DNA of 64,000 nt from CALOCN01 sp942491735 (GTDB lineage: Bacteria > Eisenbacteria > RBG-16-71-46 > JABDJR01), in the NCBI GenBank assembly GCA_942491735.1, contig CALOCN010000001.1, positions 310,001 through 374,000 on the forward strand, written 5' to 3'. Position 1 is the stretch's first letter, and every line of letters begins with the position of its first letter. The notes below the pieces were generated by a model. It searched no databases and was not told the DNA's origin. It worked only from the letters and a program-made list of their open reading frames with translations. The translations under genes and the position numbers were made by a program. Of this stretch, positions 61,201 through 64,000 are shown one piece after another.

Positions 61201-61497
61201 CCGGACCAACCCGCGGTGGCCGCGTTCGGCCTGGGCCAGAGCATGCCCAACCCCACCGGATCCAGCACCCGCATTGCCTACTCCATTGCGGAGTCCTCCC
61301 CGGTCAACCTGTCCATCTGGAATGCCCAGGGACGACTGGTGCGGGTGCTCGTCGATCATGAGCATGGGCCCGGCCTCTACGAGACGTCCTGGGACGGGAA
61401 GGACACGCGGGGACAGCGGGCTTCCAGCGGCATCTACTACTACCGGATGCGCACGCCCTCCTACTCCGAGACCCGCAAGCTGATGCTGCTCCGCTGA
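58207..61497 (+). CDS. Large secreted Ig-like repeat protein with FlgD-like tail
   Basis: 1096 residues from the ATG at 58207 with GGAGGATCACG upstream; the signal peptide is RFPLALAALVLLQFHPALAQG. The first about 570 residues form a large beta-rich region of unknown family that includes cysteine-containing segments (QCIPCQNPSDGSF). Three tandem repeats of about 100 residues follow (starting near 60000, 60305 and 60605) sharing W....V.V.W...D...G..G.SF.WD....LPD and NHWFHLR..D..GNW. A fourth Ig-like domain (DETLVWTESDSTSGIDSVEVRLS) and a FlgD-like module ending RKLMLLR close the chain. Probably a surface adhesin or scaffold. Confidence 0.82.
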   Translation: MTRFPLALAALVLLQFHPALAQGEEVWSVESGRTTFSINEALLNGLGLSVHVDQTKGHPPVDPFMEEPHWTFPLVGGSNLQVRVDVGVAPPFRLAPGIIQHTGSLTLRDDASGRSFIMRGVDIEILPPDVYEPFRGADQNPLYMRDERGRVVLELAHSMLRVTPDNDFDIYYMNLRLADGWADDLGRPELAGLVIGVAQMTGTLTPISGTSIRTPFSPQYGTGFLDVSLGLLSGLQQFGREGSTVGLTMATTSCNVGDVDVPWEAPMMEDHPMIAMALYRLRNGKFDQIGVSWMKHGFFALSNSQCIPCQNPSDGSFLGVGCSDTYGPGNNADRRYLGPRSEVDPYLGTWSCSGSHFQGGAADCVRGHGSSGHDGVAHRLQVEDSELDQSGADYFYEAYYVVRGDQNRHNNYGSVEVSMGLTGSTWFFSDEGSLIEGPAIERWGEQRTEFSIPGDGKVILAVETTDLGGGSFHYQYALLNFDSEREIRSFSLPVEGVPGLSGFTFNDADEDALNDWAALVSGGLLTWSTDTYTVDPDANALTFGEMFSFGFDADVPPDTLTTTLGLFRHPEGESVGGPILGPTNDSAAPSLPTVQSSSHTPGSWSSNPSVNVNWFGALDPDGIGGYSFEWDKSLGTLPDTVIDTPDSSAISTPLSEEDNHWFHLRVVDGMGNWTVGAVHLGPFLIDTTNPVNPLTATADRPNATWSSDGVIDVIWSPGSDPGMGSGVAGYSFQWNGLPVGTPDTFIETADTLTANPATSGSYYFHLRTVDGAGNGAGALSTVHVGPLFVDITPPQDPGVWNSEPPAGAWSQDNTLRVQWSGYSDAHSGVNGFSFLFDQGALTLPDSLVDSAPGDSAEAGPVGDGTHWFHLRTRDNVGNWTSTVHEGPFLIDTTPPSGAISTPAGSEVWMCTTDETLVWTESDSTSGIDSVEVRLSTDDGATFPILIANPNPGDGSYQWTIPETPGDQMRIQLRLKDAAGLVTTLVSEAFEIECGILAAPDQPAVAAFGLGQSMPNPTGSSTRIAYSIAESSPVNLSIWNAQGRLVRVLVDHEHGPGLYETSWDGKDTRGQRASSGIYYYRMRTPSYSETRKLMLLR

Positions 61498-61503
61498 ACG
61501 CAA

Positions 61504-61534
61504 AGCGGCCGGTCCCCATCGGGAACCGGCCGCT
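61504..61534. terminator. Bidirectional hairpin between convergent genes
   Basis: AGCGGCCGGT (61504-61513) pairs perfectly with ACCGGCCGCT (61525-61534); the loop contains a CCC/GGG pairing with one bulged base. It lies between the 61497 stop and the convergent DUF4097 gene end at 61573. Confidence 0.7.
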
Positions 61535-61572
61535 CGTCCGTACCTGGGGATGTCCAGGTTCTGTCGTCGGGT

Positions 61573-62721
61573 CTATTCGCTGCGGATGTTGATGGAACCG
61601 CTGCCGGTCTCCAGGCTGACCTCGGTGTCGCCGTCCCCGATGGTGAACGAGAGTTCCTGGCGCCGCTTGCGGGGCGAGTAGTCCTCCCCGTCCACGACGA
61701 GGCTGATCCGGCCGCTGCCCGTTTCCGCATCCACGGTGACCGAGGCATCCGGAGGCAGGACCAGATCGATGCCGCCCGACCCGGTGTCGATGTCGATCTC
61801 GCCCACACCCATCTTGACCAGCTCCAGATCCACGCCGCCGCTTCCGGTGTCGATGCTCACGTCGCTCGCCTCGATCGAGTTGGCCCGGACGCTCCCGGAA
61901 CCGGTATCGATCCGCAGTTCCCGGCACACGGCCCCGGTGACCCGAACGCTGCCGCTGCCGGTGTCGATGTTGATTTCCGCTCCCTCGGCGCCGTTCACTT
62001 CCACGCTACCGCTCCCGGTGTCCACGAGGAGGTTCCCCACCACGCCGGAGACCTCGACCCCGCCGCTCCCGGTGTCCAGGTTCACGTTGCCGCTGATGTT
62101 GCCCACCTTCACGCTGCCGCTTCCGGTGTCGGCGACGAGGTTTCCGTCCACATCGTCGACAAGGATCCTGCCGGTGTGGGTGTCGAGATCCAGATCGCCC
62201 TTGATGTCGGCCGCGGTGATGGCGCCCACGCCGTGGCGGAGACTGACCTCGGCACCGGCCGGCACCTTGATGGTGACGTCGGCCCACATCTCCACCCCAC
62301 GCCCGTCCCGGCGCACGGTGACCTTCTTGCCACGCAGCTCTTTCCAGAGTTGGCCCCAGAAGTCGTCCCGGTCCCCGTGGTTCTTGCCCCAGTTCATGGT
62401 GGTCTTGGACCCGCGCCCCATGTGGGGATAGATGAAGTCCTGCTCTTCGTGGATGGGGAACTGGACGATGACCGCCGCCTCGGGCCCGCGATCATCGACG
62501 TCGAAGGTGATCACGTCCCGGGATGCGTCGTTCCCCTGGACGTGGATGGTGATCTCGAACTGGCTCCCGGTGGTGCCCTCGAGGGTGACTTCACCGATCA
62601 GGTTGCCTACCCGGAGCAGTTCGGCATCCAGGGTGTAGGACTGGGTGAATTCCTCGGCCGAGGCCGGCAGCACGGCTGCGGCCAGGTAGCCGACAATCAT
62701 GAGTGCGGTTCTGGGTCTCAT
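61573..62721 (-). CDS. Secreted DUF4097 beta-helix protein
   Basis: 382 residues from the ATG at 62721 (a GTG three bases earlier is also possible). The signal peptide is RTALMIVGYLAAAVLPASAEE. From about residue 160 the sequence is a coil of about 19-20-residue turns, each with (D/E)TGSG followed by S/G-V/I; nine such units are seen, the last ending SINIRSE. Such DUF4097 proteins are predicted right-handed beta-helices, often near anti-sigma systems, but none is found here. Role unknown; periplasmic or surface. Confidence 0.85.
   Translation of the reverse strand: MRPRTALMIVGYLAAAVLPASAEEFTQSYTLDAELLRVGNLIGEVTLEGTTGSQFEITIHVQGNDASRDVITFDVDDRGPEAAVIVQFPIHEEQDFIYPHMGRGSKTTMNWGKNHGDRDDFWGQLWKELRGKKVTVRRDGRGVEMWADVTIKVPAGAEVSLRHGVGAITAADIKGDLDLDTHTGRILVDDVDGNLVADTGSGSVKVGNISGNVNLDTGSGGVEVSGVVGNLLVDTGSGSVEVNGAEGAEINIDTGSGSVRVTGAVCRELRIDTGSGSVRANSIEASDVSIDTGSGGVDLELVKMGVGEIDIDTGSGGIDLVLPPDASVTVDAETGSGRISLVVDGEDYSPRKRRQELSFTIGDGDTEVSLETGSGSINIRSE
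61580..62145 (-). repeat. Coding tandem repeat, nine DTGSG units
   Basis: Within the DUF4097 gene, imperfect repeats of 54-63 bases encode (D/E)TGSG(S/G/R)(V/I). Codons are re-used (GACACCGGNAGCGGC), so the repeat is visible at the DNA level and might vary in copy number. Confidence 0.6.
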
Positions 62722-62900
62722 CACGATGCATCTCCTCGTGGGCGGCGGTGCCGCGAAGTCTCGGGTGTTCCGGCAGCCGGGGAGCGGCCGGGCTCATGGG
62801 CACATACGTGGGACGTCCGGAAGAGGTTGCTTCGTTCAGTCTTTCCTGAACATCCGACCGCTGGAAGTCAAAGTCTCCAAGTGCTTGCCCGACAACCTGT

Positions 62901-64000
62901 TCAGGGCGCTGCCCCGGGATCGCCTCCGACCCGAACCTCGGCACTGGTCCCCGGCATCTTCTGCCAGGGTTCCTTGCGGCCCCCCAGGTGCTCCTGGAGG
63001 AACTCCTCGGTCCGCCCCATGAAGTCCAGCAGGTTGGGGGTCCGGCCCAGGCCGTGCCCCTCGTCCGGGTAGACGACGAAGGTGACTTCCAGGTCTTTCT
63101 TCTGCATGGCCGAGACGATGGCTTCCGACTCCGAGAGCTTCACCCGGGGGTCGTTGGCTCCGTGGCTGATGAGGAGCGGCGCCTCGATCCGCTCCACGTG
63201 GTAGAGGGGGGACACCCGCTCGTTGAACGCGGGGTCGGTCTCCACCGGTCCAACCCGCCACACCCAGCGCTTCTTGCGGACGCCCCAGTAGGGGGGAAAC
63301 GACTCGAAGAGCGTCCGGAGGTTGGACGGCGCCACCATGGCCACCGCGCAGCGGTAGACCTCGGGGGTAAAGGTGATGCCGGCCAGCGTCGCGTAGCCGC
63401 CGTAGGAGGCTCCCATGATGCCCACCCGCTCCGGATCGGCAATGCCTTCCTGGACCAGCCACTGCACCGCGTCGGTGAGATCGTTCTGCATGGCGCCGCC
63501 CCATTCCCCGGTGGCCGCGTTGATGAAGGACTTGCCGTAGCCGACCGAGCCGCGGAAGTTGACCTGGAGCGCGGCGTAACCCCGATTGGCCAGGAGCTGC
63601 ACCCAGGGATCGAACTCCCAGTCGTCCCGGGCCCAGGGTCCACCGTGCGGGACCAGGACCAGGGGCAGGTTCCGGGGTTCCACCCCCACCGGAAGGGTGA
63701 GGTAGCTGGGAAGGTCCAGTCCGTCCCTGGAGGGGATGACGACCGGCCGGGTGGGAGCCAGCGTGTACTCGGCGAGTTCCGGTCGGGACTCGAACAGGGG
63801 GGTGAGGGTCTTCGTGGTGCGGTCGTAGAGTGCATAGGCGTCGGGAGAGATGTCGGCGTAGTACTGGATCATCCAGAGGGTGTCCGCGTGGTCCCGTCCC
63901 ATGACCTTGAAGAACCGCCCGTTCCCCTGATCGGACAACACCTCGAAGTCCTCCCGGATGGCCTCGTCCAGCACCCGCCACTCGGGGGTCAGGTAGCAGA
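62901..64000 (-). CDS. S9-family prolyl oligopeptidase-like hydrolase (5' end outside the window)
   Basis: The visible 365 residues are the C-terminal part; the frame continues past position 64000. The alpha/beta-hydrolase domain is complete: LVLVPHGGPWARDDWEFDPW (oxyanion/HGGP motif of S9C acylaminoacyl peptidases), GIMGASYGGYAT with the nucleophile Ser, ISHGANDPRV with the Asp and PDEGHGL with the His. The N-terminal beta-propeller is only partly present (VMGRDHADTLWMIQYYADISPDAYALYDRTTK). It cuts short peptides or acyl-amino acids; secreted or not cannot be told. The gene follows DUF4097 on the same strand after about 180 bases. Confidence 0.9.
   Translation of the reverse strand, partial: CYLTPEWRVLDEAIREDFEVLSDQGNGRFFKVMGRDHADTLWMIQYYADISPDAYALYDRTTKTLTPLFESRPELAEYTLAPTRPVVIPSRDGLDLPSYLTLPVGVEPRNLPLVLVPHGGPWARDDWEFDPWVQLLANRGYAALQVNFRGSVGYGKSFINAATGEWGGAMQNDLTDAVQWLVQEGIADPERVGIMGASYGGYATLAGITFTPEVYRCAVAMVAPSNLRTLFESFPPYWGVRKKRWVWRVGPVETDPAFNERVSPLYHVERIEAPLLISHGANDPRVKLSESEAIVSAMQKKDLEVTFVVYPDEGHGLGRTPNLLDFMGRTEEFLQEHLGGRKEPWQKMPGTSAEVRVGGDPGAAP

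Noticed and set aside
61580..62145. Possible CRISPR-like array from regular repeats
   Set aside because: The repeats are in frame, translate into DTGSG coils and have no unique spacers of constant length.
1..64000. Insertion sequence, prophage or integron
   Set aside because: No transposase, integrase or recombinase motif, terminal inverted repeats or attachment-type duplication was seen. The tRNA-Asp has no adjacent integrase or second partial copy.

Overview
The window is about 64 kb of high-GC bacterial DNA. It is densely packed with genes and has no insertion sequence, prophage or CRISPR array. At least six predicted secreted proteins end in, or contain, a FlgD-like/T9SS-type C-terminal module of the form PNPF...V.VFD..GR.V..L......G...V.WDG.D..G....G.Y.YR. 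This fits a member of the FCB superphylum or a nearby candidate phylum (Eisenbacteria- or Krumholzibacteria-like). That placement is inferred from protein style, not from a marker gene. One RNA gene is visible, a tRNA-Asp with its own promoter and terminator.

Layout. 1-6.5 kb: secreted and lipoprotein genes of the FlgD-tail type, including two proteins that share a cysteine-rich module containing FGW.LCAD. 6.6-13.3 kb: two sugar ABC permeases, a small membrane protein and a lipoprotein, then a coupled anmK-spoIID-nagZ set that looks like a peptidoglycan turnover/recycling island. 13.5 kb: tRNA-Asp. 13.6-23.9 kb: a nine-gene overlapping operon for an unusual Mrp-type cation/proton antiporter. 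It has three MrpD-like subunits, no stand-alone MrpA, and an MbhD-MbhE-MrpB fusion. It ends in a UspE-like protein, and nhaR lies just upstream in the same orientation. Divergent from nhaR are a very short baeRF-like gene and a second universal stress protein with a TPR-like tail. 23.9-29.7 kb: a secreted PQQ-type sugar dehydrogenase, an amidohydrolase, a membrane protein with a winged-helix regulator, and a YCII (DGPF) plus ECF42 sigma pair preceded by what looks like its own ECF42 promoter. 29.9-34.7 kb: a sodium:solute symporter with a small partner, and two tandem beta-barrel paralogues.

34.8-46.0 kb: formate-tetrahydrofolate ligase, a GH9 cellulase-like enzyme with a foldable leader, a DinB protein, an RlmL-like rRNA methyltransferase, a YedA-like exporter facing a MocR regulator across a perfect inverted repeat, and an M16 protease. 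46.1-55.6 kb: DEAD-box helicase, Hsp33, a methyltransferase, a four-helix membrane protein, a second DinB protein, an operon of HtrA protease, persulfide-dioxygenase/rhodanese and ankyrin protein, and an NHL-propeller lipoprotein. 55.7-64 kb: EgtB, a GT87-like glycosyltransferase, a 1096-residue secreted repeat protein, a DUF4097 beta-helix protein and a truncated S9 peptidase.

The themes are envelope upkeep, ion and redox stress, and export of tailed surface proteins. The most interesting units are the three-D antiporter operon with its possible NhaR sites, the peptidoglycan island, the miniature baeRF gene, and the two operator systems (MocR/yedA and ECF42/YCII).
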